Shown in pieces: positions 1 through 14,108 of a DNA stretch of 64,000 nt; within the stretch, counting starts at the first letter, position 1; each line of letters begins with the position of its first letter. This DNA comes from Pardosa pseudoannulata (taxonomy: Eukaryota; Arthropoda; Arachnida; Araneae; Lycosidae), in contig CM063499.1 of NCBI GenBank assembly GCA_032207245.1, forward strand, positions 85,074,887 to 85,138,886. Reading direction: 5' to 3'. A program made the translations under genes and the position numbers. The notes beneath the pieces are model-generated. The model made no database searches. It worked only from the letters and a program-made list of their open reading frames with translations, and was not told where the DNA came from.

Positions 1-29
1 TTAGAATAATATGTTTTATTTACATTTAA

Positions 30-697
30 GGTAACCGACCACGCTAAAATAGCGATTTTAGTGGAAAATATCGAAAAAAATTATTCGTTTATTTTAAAGA
101 TCAGTCCTTTAGCTTTCGAAAACAGTTGTCAGCTTGTTTCTAGAGTCATTAGAAGTCGCGATACAACTGTTTAATCACCACCGGAAGTGTCGAAAAGATA
201 CCGGAAGTGAGCAGTTAAAGGGCTTGACTGCGAGTGTTAGCTTGAAAAATGTCATAGAGTATTATAGCTTCTAAATAAATAAATTACTCCAGCATATTTC
301 TGAATATTTATAAAATTATAAAACACTTAATGAATTTATCCAATAAATTCTTTAAATGGAATTTCTGAAAAACTCTGATTTTTGCTACACCAGAAAGGTT
401 TAAAAACTTCTTTGCTATAAATACTGTTTCTGTGTTATGTTCAGTTTGTACTTTAACAAAATTTGAAATTAAAACTAACGCTACCATCTTTTAAACTATA
501 TACATTTTATCAGATTTTATTGTGAAGAGAACAGTTTCCAAAGTTATTAAATTCAGTAATGTTTACATTAGGAAAGTTTGAATTATGAGATGTGTCAATA
601 ATAACATTTATTTGTGATTTGACAACATTATTCAAACTACGGAATTCCTGTTGTTTACATACATTTTTAGAAAACATGATTATCCAATTCACTCACC
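30..697. mobile_element. Possible TTAA-bounded element
   Basis: TTAA at 26-29 is followed by GGTAACCGACC, and TTAA at 698-701 is preceded by the complement of GGTGAGTGAATT. Only the first few bases match as an inverted repeat. It resembles the better-supported TTAA element at 27962-28902 in its GGTA start. No transposase is seen. Confidence 0.25.
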
Positions 698-701
698 TTA
701 A

Positions 702-2020
702 ACTCCTTAAAAGAAAGATTTGAAGACAAAACTATACGCGCGAGAAGTTACATAAATTGGAGTGGAAGGATTTTCTTAATAACGCAAGCGCAAATGCTCT
801 CAGAATCTACGTATAATCTACGTACAGTTCTGGTAGGAATTTCGTCCAAAAGTCGTTGAATTTATGTTCATACATTACCTTATGTTTTATGTTCAGATTT
901 CGTTGCTTAAATTGCCAATTTTGAACATGTGGGTTAAATTTACGTTAGTCAATGACAATAATGGGACTTCACTTCCGAGTGTGGGACGTATTTTGGACGA
1001 ACGAAACAAGAATGGGACGAAATAGGAAAGTATGTGCTGTGTGGGTTCTTTACAGTGTCCGAGAAATGGCGCGAAATTGCCGCGTGGGAAAGCATCTCCT
1101 ATCTATTGGGAAAATGACAAACAAAATATCATGCATTGGACGAACCGACTTCGGGCTGCACGGAATTGAAATACCGTTTGTTTTCTTGCCCGAATTCCGG
1201 TCGGGCATTCCAAAATGGGCACATTTGGGTTCCCCGTGCTCAGTTCGGGCGTCACAGGAAAGGGGGAAATGTGTTACTGATGTTTTGAAGAAGTTACAAA
1301 AATACAAAACGAAATTGTACAAATATTAATAAACAGTACAAATAACATAGAGCACAAATAAGTCTACAAATGTTCAACATAGAAGGAAAAATATTCGAAG
1401 GTGATACTGTCTTTTATTATTAATTTTTTTTTCATTTACTAGAAATGGGTACCCAAATAATAATTGCATACAAGCGGCCAAATATCAATAACCGGATTTG
1501 AGAGAGCTTGAAAAAGAACATTCTCGATTTCTTTAATGTTATAAATGTGCATGGGTGATTCTAAGTTTGAAAGAATTTTCTAAAAATCACACAAAATTTT
1601 CTGAAAAAGGAAGCGCTACTATATTAAAATAAAAATTATATTATGGTTAATTTTCAGACATCGGAACTACACCTGGATGATATCTGAAATTTAATAATGC
1701 GATATGTCATTTACCAAATATCGATATATCAATATGTTCTAATATATATCACCTTATTATAGAGTTCCAAATATAAGAGTATTCTGTATAAAATAATGCA
1801 AACACACATACATCAATGTATGTGTTGATTTTCTAGAAAATAAAAATTCAGTTCCTTAATCTTGATACGTAAATTTAAATTTCAACATATTTATTTTAAA
1901 AAGATAATCATTTCCATACTTATTTGATCTAAAATGCAAATTATTAAAAATTTTCAGAAATTAATCAGATGTAACAGAATAGATATGTATATCTTCTTGT
2001 TCTATTTCATTCATATCATG
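702..2020. other. Non-coding, no gene recognised
   Basis: AT-rich sequence with one GC-richer patch (about 960-1300) that is open in more than one frame. No frame gives a recognisable protein. Confidence 0.5.
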
Positions 2021-3251
<1,231 letters not shown>

Positions 3252-3253
3252 TA

Positions 3254-4030
3254 AGACAATAGATATATTAAGTGAAAAAGATACATTTTTTCCGAAAAAT
3301 TAAAAAAAAACAGTTTGGAAAAAAAATCTGTTTTTTATAGTTTTTGGAACAAACCCACATAACTTTTCGGAAATATCGGAAAATTCCGGATTAGAATCAA
3401 CCCTGAAATAATGCAATCCCGAAGTCGTCCCTTTATCGTACAACCTATGGGTGATCAGTATTTTATATTCCAAAATTAAGAATAACGCTGATCCGGAAAA
3501 TTTATTTAAGGCACAGTTCTTCAACCTGGGTTCTGCGACCCACTGAACCTTAAACTAATCCCTACGACGTGATGTCCGTAGCAGGGATGGACCGTGACCT
3601 TCAGAAGGTTTTCGAAGGTCACAAGCGCGGGAGACCATAAACCTACCCAAGGGTATTCAATCCAGGTACAGACCGAAGCCATTCGAACTCACTGGCCCTT
3701 GACCAAATAATATAGAGAGAGGAAGATGGGAAGCTGCCATAGAGATAAGTGGTCTCCAAGAACTTTGACAGAAAAACGACTTTACAGGCTTTTGCTCAGA
3801 TGCAGTTACTTCATTCCCCTTTTAAATTGATTGGGAATTTTAAATTATCAATTCTGTAGATTTCATGAATAGATTTTTATATATTTGAGGTATATGGTAA
3901 TACTACGTACACCATATACCTCAAACGTTTAAGTTAGTTTTGCACTGTGGTCTACATTACACTTTCTGTTAAACGGATAGCTGAAAATGGCGTTGAACAT
4001 CCGTTCGACCTAGAGACGTAATCTGTATCA
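3254..4030. other. Non-coding, repeat fragments
   Basis: Contains CAGTTCTTCAACCTGGGTTCTGCG near 3513, which looks like one end of a hAT element without a visible partner. About 3768-3868 recurs inverted at about 6000-6110. A hairpin lies at 3884-3925. Confidence 0.4.
3884..3925. repeat. Perfect 15-bp inverted repeat, 12-nt loop
   Basis: Arms TTTGAGGTATATGGT (3884-3898) and ACCATATACCTCAAA (3911-3925). Confidence 0.9.
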
Positions 4031-4032
4031 TT

Positions 4033-4160
4033 CTTTAGGGACTAGCATATAGCCCGTCATATGGCGGGAGGAATAAAATTTTTAATTTTCCAGAATCGTA
4101 AAGAAATCTATGAGGCAGGTAAAAAAATGGTTTGTTTTTTGAATGAGTGTGAGATCCACT
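4033..4160 (+). repeat. 5' fragment of RTE-tailed interspersed repeat
   Basis: Begins GACTAGCATATAGCCCGTCA and continues through a near-palindromic CCCGTCATATGGCGGG, then TTTTTAATTTTCCAGAATCG and GAGGCAGGTAAAAAAATGG. It matches the 5' ends of the copies at 22436 and 23505. Confidence 0.7.
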
Positions 4161-4689
4161 TTATAAATCTCGGTTTATTATGCAAAACAATTATTTAAAT
4201 TTTATTTTGTCACCGTGAACTGAACGATTTTGAAAACGATATTTATTATGATGAGTATATTTATTTGTACGTTGTGGCAACAAGCCAGTTCTCGTTCTGT
4301 AAGTTTTTGTTAACAGTGTTTTAGAAAAAGGGGGCATCTTGTGATGTCTATGTAGCTTATGAAAATGGGCTTAGTTCGACCAAAAGTTGACGATATCTGT
4401 TCTTTTATCTTTATTTGTTTTATATTGAATTGTGCTGTCTAAAGAATAAATATTTAAAAGATATTCTCAAGTTTTGATTTCAAAGTCCTGTTTAGAGACG
4501 AATCTTTTGGAATCACCACGGCAAGATAGAGATCCCGTTATGAACCTGGAAAATTTCAGGTAAGAGATATTTACTCTTACAATTTGATATCTGTTTTTGG
4601 AAGTAGAAAACCAAAAATGAGAATTATCTGGTACATGCTCAATAATTGAGGGTTATTTTTCTTGTTTTGGAGATCTGCGAAATAAGGAG

Positions 4690-5520
4690 TTGGATTCGTT
4701 GAACTTGACTGTTTTTGGGGAAAATTTGGTAATTGCATTTAAGCTGGCCTGGCTGTCCGAGAACATTGAAGATGGAGTTGTGTCCGGGAGAGACGATAGC
4801 CACTTTAGGGCTGATTCTAATGCGGTGAGTTCTGCCAGGAAGACAGTGCAGTGTTTGCTTTGGGAAATTTTATATTTATTAAGAATTTTTCATGTTGCAA
4901 TGCTATAAAGGCGGATCCAACTCCTTGTTTCATTTTTGAACCATCTGTATAAATTTCTATTGCGTCGCTATTGTGGCTTTCGCTGAAGTCGAATTTCCTG
5001 TCTGCAGTGTGCATATGCAAAACGGCTGCTTTACTTGGCATTTCCTTTGGCACACATCTAGGGCATCAATTCTTTTTTTAAGCCTCAGAAGGCCCGCTTC
5101 TCTGGCTTTCTTTTGAATTGTTAGGTGCATCGGCGGGCAGCATGTCAGGACTTTCAAGGCTAGAGAGGGTGCTGTCTGGAAGGCTCTAGCAATTCTGAGT
5201 AGGAAGGGGAGTTGTACTGACGTTAGGAGGTTTATTTCTGACCAGTTAAGAGATAGACCCCATATAGCCACTGCGTAAGTTAGGGAGGGTTCCGTTACTG
5301 TCCTATACCAGACACGGAGGCGTTCTCCCGTGGTGCCCCAGCACTTACCAGCTACTTTAAGTAAATTAACGTGACGTTCTTGTACCTTAGTCTTAAGGTT
5401 TTTAATGTGGGAGGTCCAACGTAGGTCAGGCTGGAATGTGACTCCAAAATATTTGAGTACGTCAGAGTTGGGAATTGAAGTCCCATTAAGCCTTAGAGTA
5501 GGGTATCTGTAAATTTTAAA
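4690..5520 (-). pseudogene. LINE fragment: reverse transcriptase thumb plus RNase H
   Basis: Read from 5520 downward, the minus strand encodes LKYFGVTFQPDLRWTSHIKN, then GKCWGTTGERLRVWYRT, TYAVAIWGLS and IARAFQTAPSLALKVLTCCP. This is the C-terminal part of a Jockey/R1/I-type reverse transcriptase. After a frameshift near 5050 it continues as an RNase H domain: EIYTDGSKMKQGVGSAF (first catalytic Asp) and, in another frame, LPDTTPSSMFSDSQASLNAI. It is truncated at both ends and frameshifted, so it is a dead copy. The clade is inferred from the RT-RNase H order. Confidence 0.85.
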
Positions 5521-5544
5521 CTATCACACACGTACCTATTCTAC

Positions 5545-5875
5545 CCCCTCCAGACAGTGGTAATGGCTTGCAGTGGACCATAGTGTGGAAGGGCCTTTAT
5601 GCCTCTTTCACACTATGGCCAACTGTTCACCACTGCAGTGCTGGGCTGATGGCGACCTTAAAAAGATTTTCCAAGGGTTGCATCCATATAGTATGCCACT
5701 AAATAAACCGAGCGCGTAGATGCCTTATCTATCTACTGCGCACTTTAGTAGCGCATGCTGGTTGTTTTTAATGTTTGGAGAAAAACCGCTTCCGAAGCCA
5801 TCGTCGACCATGATAAGTCATACCCCCTCCACACAGTAGTAATGGCTTGAAGTGGATCATGGAGTGGAAGGTTAA
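5545..5875. repeat. Direct repeats of a 50-bp motif, 272 bp apart
   Basis: TACCCCCTCCAGACAGTGGT (5549) recurs as TACCCCCTCCACACAGTAGT (5821), and the similarity continues for about 50 bp. Between them lies an imperfect hairpin (CATAGTGTGG...TCACACTATG, 5580-5620). It may be a retroelement tail. Not classified. Confidence 0.5.
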
Positions 5876-5879
5876 TGTT

Positions 5880-6871
5880 CAACGCCATTGGCAGTTATCT
5901 GTTTAACAAATTTTAATCTAGAACATAATACAAAATAAACTTAAATATTGAGTACGTATTAGCATATAATCTACAAGGAAATTTTAAAAATCCATACCTG
6001 AAATCTACAAAATTGATAATTTAAAAAACAAAATCAACTTGAAAGTGGAATGAAGTAACGTCATCTGAGCAGAAGCCTGTAAAGTAGTTTTTCTGTCAAG
6101 TCTCTCGGATATCACTTCTTTCAATTTCGTGTTTACATTATCTCTTAGCGCTATCCCTTGTTCTTGTCTTCTAGCCAAAAGATAGGGCGGTGCTCTTCTG
6201 CACCAGAGTACGATATCACTTTTAACTCTCATTACTGCCTCTAGATGGCGCCACTACTGAATATCAAAATTAAAATATACACGGAGTTTAATTGCACAAT
6301 TCCTTAAAGAGAAAACCAATAACAAATATTTCTGATTTGGTATCATAATAAAATAATTCTTAAAATTTAAACTTTCACGACCATTATCATTATAATTGTA
6401 TCCAATAAAACTTGGAAAAAAATAATATAAGCAGCTTTAAAATTCGTAATTACAGTAAATGCATATGCATACAGTAAAATAAAAAAAAAAAAAAAAAAAA
6501 AAAAAAACTAAGATAAATTCTTTTTATTTTTAAATAAAAATATTAGCTAGAGCTGGAGTGTGCATGGATAGAAGCCAGTAAGAATTATAATCTGGTTTTT
6601 CATCCTTTATAAAGTAGCAGAATTTTTCTTACAAAATAATAAAAAATTACACAGTTTTAAAACTTTATTTTATACAAAGTAACTTTATACAGAACTTAGA
6701 AAGTAACAAATAAAAGTTCACAATATAACACATACTACTGTTTATGCATTTAAATTTTATTAACTTGATTTGCACGCAACAGCAGTAAGAAACATAACTA
6801 ATATACACAGAAAAAAATTTAATATCTATAACTGAAATCTAAATCTTACAACAAATTACAGTTCAACCCCT
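5880..6871. other. Non-coding, no gene recognised
   Basis: Holds an inverted copy (6000-6110) of sequence at 3768-3868, a 27-bp poly(A) run near 6481, and AT-rich sequence. No protein similarity is seen. Confidence 0.5.
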
Positions 6872-7395
6872 TTAACATATTGTGTGTGGGTACATTTTGC
6901 AGCGGAATTGTACCGGGAGCGGGTGTTTCGCGCATTAAATTTAGCTATTCAGTTAAATCTCAATACATTGAAAACTATTTCATTTTTCAACCAACTTTTC
7001 GTATTTTATATTAAAATAAATAAACAAATAAATAGACAAATAAACAAATATATATATAAATACAAATATATATAATATATAAATATACATATATATATAT
7101 CATTTTCAAAAGGATAAATAAAAAGCTAATTTTAAATCTTAATTGATTTTTTTATAATCAACCTTCCTGTTCTGTCGTTCTGCATCAATTGATGTAAAAA
7201 CTAGTTTTTATTTGTTTTAATTTTTCTAGAATCTCTGTAGTAGACAAGAACATTCGGCTTGTTTTCCTGTCTATACCGTTATTTTTGTACCTACAAACAA
7301 ACCCTGTTACACTAACCCATACTAGTACATGACCCGTGCTCAAATATCAATCGTCAGAAAACGTACTAGTATGTGTCCCGCATACAATGTGTTAA
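6872..7395. mobile_element. piggyBac-like MITE (family A), TTAA-bounded
   Basis: Starts TTAACATATTGTGTGTGGGT and ends CCCGCATACAATGTGTTAA, giving terminal inverted repeats of about 19 bp inclusive of TTAA. The left interior (TACATTTTGCAGCGGAATTG) and right interior (TAGTACATGACCCGTGCTCA) recur at 8120 and 58450. Non-autonomous. Confidence 0.85.
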
Positions 7396-8119
7396 GCATG
7401 TTTTTAAATTAAAAAAAACAAAAAAACTCACGGGTAAATTTTGACAGAAAAGGAAGTTGTTTAAATTATTTTCTGCAATTTCAGTTGGGGGGGAGGAGTT
7501 TATTAGAAAGCAGGAAAGGAGGTAAAAGTTATTAAAAAAATATTATAAAAAGAGTGAACAATTTGATTACATGTTTATTTTGAATTTCCCCCATGTCAGA
7601 CATATGCAAATGCATTAAAGGTTTAAAAATAAAGCTGCCATTCAAATTTTAAAATTTCAGTAAATGAGGGAATGGTATGAAAGCAACAAATAATAAAATG
7701 GATAAAGAGAAAAACACTTTGTTATTTAATACCTTACAGTTTCGATATTTTTTCACTTCCCACTATGAGGGTAAAATAACTAATAGTTAATCTTTCGTTA
7801 ACAATGATTTATAAAAAAATATGTGATATGTAATAATTTGATTCAACCAAAGGATTATTAAAAAGCCCAATTTAAAAAATAAAATACTCATTATTAAATA
7901 CTTTAACATTTTGTTTTGAAAGGCATCCAAAATGGTTATATACTATTTCTGAATCAGAATAAACAGCAACAAATGCTGTTAAAATAAGCAAATGCACAAA
8001 AATTTTGTAAAAAAAAAATCATTCTTGCATAATTCAATCCTTATGGTATACATTTGTTTGAATGAACAAAAGCTTAAAGTCTATAAAAAATAAGAATACT
8101 TGCTAGTAGAAATTTCTGC
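7396..8119. other. Non-coding, no gene recognised
   Basis: AT-rich sequence with homopolymer runs. Nothing recognisable on either strand. Confidence 0.5.
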
Positions 8120-8978
8120 TTAACACATTGCGTGCAGGTACATTTCTCAGCGGAATTATACCGTAAGCATGTTGGGCTGTAATATTTTATATCAGCCCAA
8201 GAGTGGGTTGTGAAGTGGAGTCATAGTGCATTAACTATTTAAAAACAACATATCATCTTATATGGCAAAAAATAATACATTAGTTCTAAAGTAAACAATA
8301 TATTTATTTAACTAAAATATAAGTTGGTGCAAAAGTAAAATGATAAAAGTAAACTATAAATAAATTAGGAAGAATTTCACAGATGACGCTCTTTGAGCAA
8401 CATAATAAATCCTAAAGAATAATTCACAGTACCTTATACATGCAGATAGGTATTTAGCTCAACAAATTGTAATTTAACTATCGACGAGGAGGAGGAGGAG
8501 GTAACGATTTCCCGGAACTTCCTGCAAACCAGGAGAGAGGCGAAACAAAAAAAAAACCAAGAAGCCAGTCTGAGATCTAGCCTTCAAACCGTCTTTTATA
8601 CTACATCCAGTAGTTCAGCAGCCTGCCAGTCCCACAGTTGAACAACTTCCTGTCATAGGTTCCGAAGAGCTGATAAATTTGAATTTGCATATATAACAAA
8701 GCAGGCATTCTGCGCATAAATTTAGTTATTCAGTTAAATCTCAATAGATCGGAAATTATTTAATTTTACACCAGTTGCATTGACTGATGTAAAACTAGTT
8801 TTTATTTGTCTAAATTTTTCCAGGATCTATGTAGTAGACAAGAACATTCGATTTCGTGTTCCTGTATATACCATTATTTTTGTACCCACAATCAAACCAT
8901 GTTGTTACACTAACCTGTACTAGTACATGACCTGTGCTCAAGTATCAATCGCCAGAAAATGTACTAGTACGTGAGTTC
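8120..8978. mobile_element. piggyBac-like MITE (family A) split by a solo LTR
   Basis: Starts TTAACACATTGCGTGCAGGT like the copies at 6872 and 58450, and its right interior contains TAGTACATGACCTGTGCTCA. The right terminus is degraded. Host sequence is 8120-8169 plus 8699-8978; the rest is the nested LTR. Confidence 0.8.
8170..8698 (-). mobile_element. Solo LTR nested in a piggyBac-like MITE
   Basis: A 529-bp insert starting TGTTGGGCTG and ending ATATAACA, flanked by a 5-bp duplication AAGCA (8165-8169 and 8699-8703). The other two MITE copies lack this insert. The minus strand carries GTATAAAAGACG, a plausible LTR TATA box, so the element probably reads on the minus strand. No internal retroviral-type genes remain. 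Confidence 0.8.
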
Positions 8979-10663
8979 TCCATTCTGAAACGGGTTATTT
9001 ATTATGAATATAAATTTAAAGATTACAATAAATAAAATATTTACCTACGAGTAGTTGAGTTATAACTATAAAAACAGCTAAACTTGTGAGAATTCTACTA
9101 GCACAGAAGCAAGTATCATGTCTTTTGTTGTATGGTATCATATCGGAGTCGAAAAAGCAAAGCTTCGGGCTTCTACGAAAAACTTATATATGTAGCACCA
9201 CACGGCGCCCGCCGCTGCGGTGCCTCATCCAAATGCTGCCGACAAACCGAACGTATATTCCACGTGCAGAGGATTTCACTGCACGCTGGCACAATAGAGT
9301 GAACTGTTTCTTGTTCGGTCAGTGGATTAAATTACATTTATTAATTGTTTTTAACACTTGGAAATCATATATTCTGCGTAAAACATCTTGACAATTTTTG
9401 AAATCAAAACCAGTGATATAATGTTACATAATATATAATATATAATATATAATATATAAACTTATATACTGTCTGTACTACACAATGAATGGTAAAATTT
9501 GGACTATTCTGTTGAAATTCGTTTCTTTAAAACAAAACAACATTGTTTTTCAGCTAATTATTTCAATAAATAGAATACATCACCGAAATTAATTTACCAC
9601 ACTAAAACATTTCCCTTTATATTGATGAAATACTTCTTTTATATTTCCATGAAAACAAAATCTTACAATATATAAATTTAATCATTTATCGTCTGCAAAA
9701 TCGTATAGCCAGTTAATCAGTTAAAAAAAAGAAAGATCCCGCTCTAATACAACGCTTAATAAACCGTACCTTCGGATGAATCTGAATGCCAAGTGCAGGA
9801 AAAATAGCTGCACTTGCCTCAGTGTCATAGTATGTTGTTCTTCTCCAGTAGCCCATACATATAAAGCGTGATTTTCTATTAATACGCAGTGCGTACATAT
9901 AAAAATTTCTAATGCTTGTTTGCTTTTGAACACGCTAAGTGCAGCACCTAGTACCGCACGCACTGCGGGAATACAAGAAAGCAAATCAACATAATATTTG
10001 AATATATTATAAATAATATTTATTATATACCATGTAAGGATAGGCAGACATAGGTGCAGAAAATTACTGTCTCTCATAATTTTTCCAGGGTGTGCACTGC
10101 ACACCATACACATATGGACGTCACGCCACTGGTATATATGCATATATGTAGTACAGCCAGTGTTGAGGCTAGTAGTTGTGTATAGTGTGCATGAACACAG
10201 GGATTCAAATCTGTAGGGTGGCTTATCGTAACAAATAATATTAAAGTATTCTAACTAAAGCTTTTTTTAAATGAAAGGAAGATTTTAATGAGAATACTTA
10301 ACACTAGATTTACACATGTTGATCATATAAATATTTTTACTGAGCCAATTTGACTCTGCGTATAATCCACGGATTATATGCAGGAAATTTGGGTAGTTTA
10401 AAATTTAAATAACTAAATATATAAATTTCTTAGTATTTAAGATTAATATTAAGAATAAGGGGAATGAAAGAATATAATGCTATAATTTGTAAATCCCATG
10501 ATTCATAATTTTAAGGTTAACTAATATGTATATGAATGTGGTTCTCTTTTTATAACCATATGGTAATAGTCACAGTGTATTTAGAAGATTCTCTTGTTGA
10601 ACTGATTAAAAATTGTTACTTTTACTGTCATCTATTAACATTACATTATTAACACCACACTTA
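8979..10663. other. Non-coding with GC-richer patches
   Basis: A GC-richer patch (9185-9310) and another at about 9720-10140, whose right edge reads GACGTCACGCCACTGG on the plus strand (CCAGTGGCGTGACGTC on the minus), resembling a transposon end. A 140-codon open frame on the minus strand there has no recognisable motif and is probably chance. Confidence 0.4.
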
Positions 10664-11249
10664 GAAAATGCCAAATAACAAACTTTAATAATCAATAAAT
10701 AATATTATTTCCATCCTTTTAACAGATATTTTGAAAATATAATTTTAAAGTGTTGTTATTTAAAACTTTTACGTATAAGTTCACAATTTCTTGTTTCTTT
10801 TTATAAATTGAAATGACAAGAGTTTTAAATTAACAAGGTTCAGAATTACCTAAGCCCCAATAAATTTTTACAATTAAAAAACTCTTTTTACGATTATTTT
10901 TTACATTTTATTAAATAAAATATTTAAATAATATAAAATACGACACAATTGATAGAAAATACTAAATAACAAACTTTAATAACCAATAAATAATATTATT
11001 TCAATCCTTTTAACAGATATTTAAAAAATGTTATAATTTTAAAGTGTTTTCATTTAAAAATTTCATGTATAAGTTTGCAATTTCTTGTTTTTCTTTACAA
11101 ATTCAAATGACAAGAGTTTTTAAATTAACAAAGTTCAGAATTACCTAAGCCCTAATAAATTTTTACAGTTCAAAAACATTTTTTACAGTTATTTTTTACA
11201 TTTTATTAAATAAAATACTTAAATAATATAAAATATGACACAATTGATA
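10664..11249. repeat. Tandem duplication, unit about 291 bp
   Basis: GAAAATGCCAAATAACAAAC at 10664 recurs as GAAAATACTAAATAACAAAC at 10955, and the two units remain alignable to the shared end GACACAATTGATA. They differ by scattered substitutions and small indels. Confidence 0.85.
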
Positions 11250-11602
11250 CAAGTTGTTCATAAAAAAATACTGAGCACATAAATACTATACATTAAACAT
11301 TACATTATACATTTACAATTATACATTTACAAATATAATAATTATACAATTACAAAAATGTAATATATATACATTATCTTAGTATATATAACATTCATCT
11401 ACAAAAATCACACAAATTAAAACATAACATAAAAAAGCAACTAAAATAAATATGTAGGTTCAGAAATTATACTTTAGTAATCAAAATGTGTTGAACACAT
11501 GTATAAAAGGTACATAACAACAGTATAAACTACAAATATATCACATTGATCATTGAAATATTTACCAAAAGAAAAAAATGACTAAAAACATTTTCAATAA
11601 AA
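11250..11602. other. Probable 3' UTR/downstream region of BANP
   Basis: AT-rich sequence following the BANP stop on the minus strand. TTTTATTAAATAAAA near 11200 could supply a polyadenylation signal. No other feature. Confidence 0.4.
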
Positions 11603-11719
11603 TCAGTAGGGTTCTAAAGATTGTGGTAATACCTGAATATTATGACTCTGTTTTAATAGTTCAAACTGCTCTTTTGTAGCTCGAATAACTTGAATTTTGC
11701 CATGCTCTGTATGAATAAT
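11603..11719 (-). CDS. BANP: BANP terminal coding exon
   Basis: 39 codons including the TGA at 11603-11605, after an AACTAG acceptor. It encodes IIHTEHGKIQVIRATKEQFE and ends in QSLEPY. Phase 0 matches exon 7. The EHG-IQ motif resembles the last residues of vertebrate BANP. It lies about 5.8 kb from exon 7, so a missed exon in between is possible. Confidence 0.78.
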   Translation of the reverse strand: MIHTEHGKIQVIRATKEQFELLKQSHNIQVLPQSLEPY

Positions 11720-14050
11720 CTAGTTAAAAATTGAAAACATTGATATAGCAAGAAATAAATAATAGTTTTTATATGATAACTATTAATCAAAATTATTTCA
11801 TACAATTTAAAAATTTAATTTAAAAGAAAAAACATTAATAAGACAAGAAATATATAGAACTGTTTCTACACATTCGGAAAACATGCGTGACAGATATGAA
11901 TATGAGAATTAAAACGCTTATTTTTAAAAGCACTTATTTCCTTTTTCCATTCTTTCCAAATAATATACATGTGTTTACAATATTTTGACATTTTGGTGTC
12001 ACGTTTTTGAACAAAGCTTTCTTAAATAGAATGGATGTGAATGTTTGTATACAAAACTAATGAATGTTGTCCAAAATTAAAGAAATTTATGACAAACCAC
12101 ATGGTTTTGTATGAAATGGAAACACACATTCATAGGTTTTTATTTACCTATGAGAGTCACTGAAATTTGTACTTTTTGTTAGAATATTGTTGATAAACAT
12201 TTCATTGTAATGTAAAAATTAATCAAGAATTAAATTAAAAATTAATTCTTATATAAAAATGCTATAATTTGCGTCACATAGAAATGAAAGTTAATCATTT
12301 CATATCTAAATTTCCAGGTTAAATTAAATGGATACTACGCAGACAAAGTTTTAAATAACATAAAATAAGAAATGAATCAAAGATATTTAAAGGAATGACA
12401 TCATTATGATAAAAAAATATCGTTTTCACCTATTTATTATGTGATAAATTGAAAATTTTAATTTCCTACTTTTAACCGAGGAAAACGACGCTTAAAACAA
12501 TTACATGGAATTAACGGAATGACATCACATTGCTAGAAATATTGCTTCTTTCACTTAGTTATGATACGATTAATTGGTTAACCGTTTGCGTTTAACCAGA
12601 AAAATAATGACATAAAACGCTCAAAAATGGAGGAAGGGATGGATTTTGAACGTTAAAAATTTTCAAAAACCTTCCTAGGGATATACCTAATAATTTCCCA
12701 AATTTTCACGCCAATTGGATGCATGGTTTTTGAGTCTATCAAGTACAGACAGACACAAATTCATTTATATATATATATATATATAATAACTTTAAAGAAA
12801 AAATTATTTATTCCTTGATTATTCCAATCATTTTTAGAATCAGAATGTGTCATTTTTGTTGATAAATCCTGATTAATGTTAAATTTATCTGAATCAATTT
12901 CTTTATCTTCCTCACTTAAGAAACCATCATCAAATGAAACATTTGAAACCTTTCTATTTCTTTTTCTTAATTAAGAAATCGCATCAGATCAGATGAAAGA
13001 ATAAACACTCACTGTGACAAGACCGTAACCAGAATTTATTTTCGGAAGGGGACCAAAAGGAAAGATTTTGCTTTTTGTGAATGATACTTCAGTAAAACTA
13101 CAGGTTTTCTTATATATGTATATCCCTAATGACTACTATGAAACAATGTAATTTTAAAATAATAAAATGATTAAAAAATGATATAATGAACAAATGTAAA
13201 GCCTAGAATGAGTAATGAAGTATCTGCCTAATGAATTAAATAATAAAATTAACATTTAAAACCGTTTTTTTTCACTTATTCATTTAAATTTCTCTCTCTT
13301 TTAGCAATATACCAGAATCTAGTCTAACGCAATAAGTTGAAGCTATTTTAGAAGATAGAATCTGTCTCAAAATATTTACCATGGAGCACCCCAGACAGGA
13401 AGGCGATATACAATAGATTAGGGAAAACGATCTCGAGACGAATGTCCCTATGGGATGGAGGTAGGGGGGTAGATAAAAACTTGGGGCCCCTCAAGACATT
13501 TATGGCTGAAGCAGTCTCTTTCAGGGAACACTGTTGTCTGTCCACAGCTAGGCAGATGACAAACTCACAAATGTTAAATCTTCTTTTCATTAAAAGGTCT
13601 TTAAGAATTTTGGAATTTTGGGGAGGGATTGATCCTTAAAAACCTGCCTTCTCTACAGCCTTGAACTGTGGCATTTATGACAGCTTAATAAACATGGGTA
13701 TCTCATACCAGCCAATAGCAATTTACAGAAATATACTTTTAAAACTCACATGATAATTCAAAGCATGTGAGCTCACAAAACGAGAACAGCTCTTCCTTCA
13801 TTTGTTTCTGTTTCATGTAATTGTATTTGTGTTTATAAATACAGAATTTCATTTTTTATCTTCAAGAAAATATCATAATTTTAGTCATCTAAGAATAAAA
13901 AAATTCTAATATACAATTCATTCTGAATATTTACAAAACATATTTTAAAAATGACCCAAAAGAATTTTTTAATTAGGTTTCTTAGTTTTAATTAGCTTCT
14001 ATTGAGCAGGAGCAATGGTAAGCACAGTCCCTCCCTCACCCCCCCCCTAA

Positions 14051-14108
<58 letters not shown>

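Noticed and set aside
952..1329. 125-codon open frame on the plus strand and an overlapping minus-strand frame
   Set aside because: GC-richer DNA open in several frames, no recognisable motif and no splice or promoter evidence.
9721..10143. 140-codon minus-strand frame
   Set aside because: Composition looks like translated non-coding AT-rich DNA; no domain, and one edge resembles a transposon terminus.
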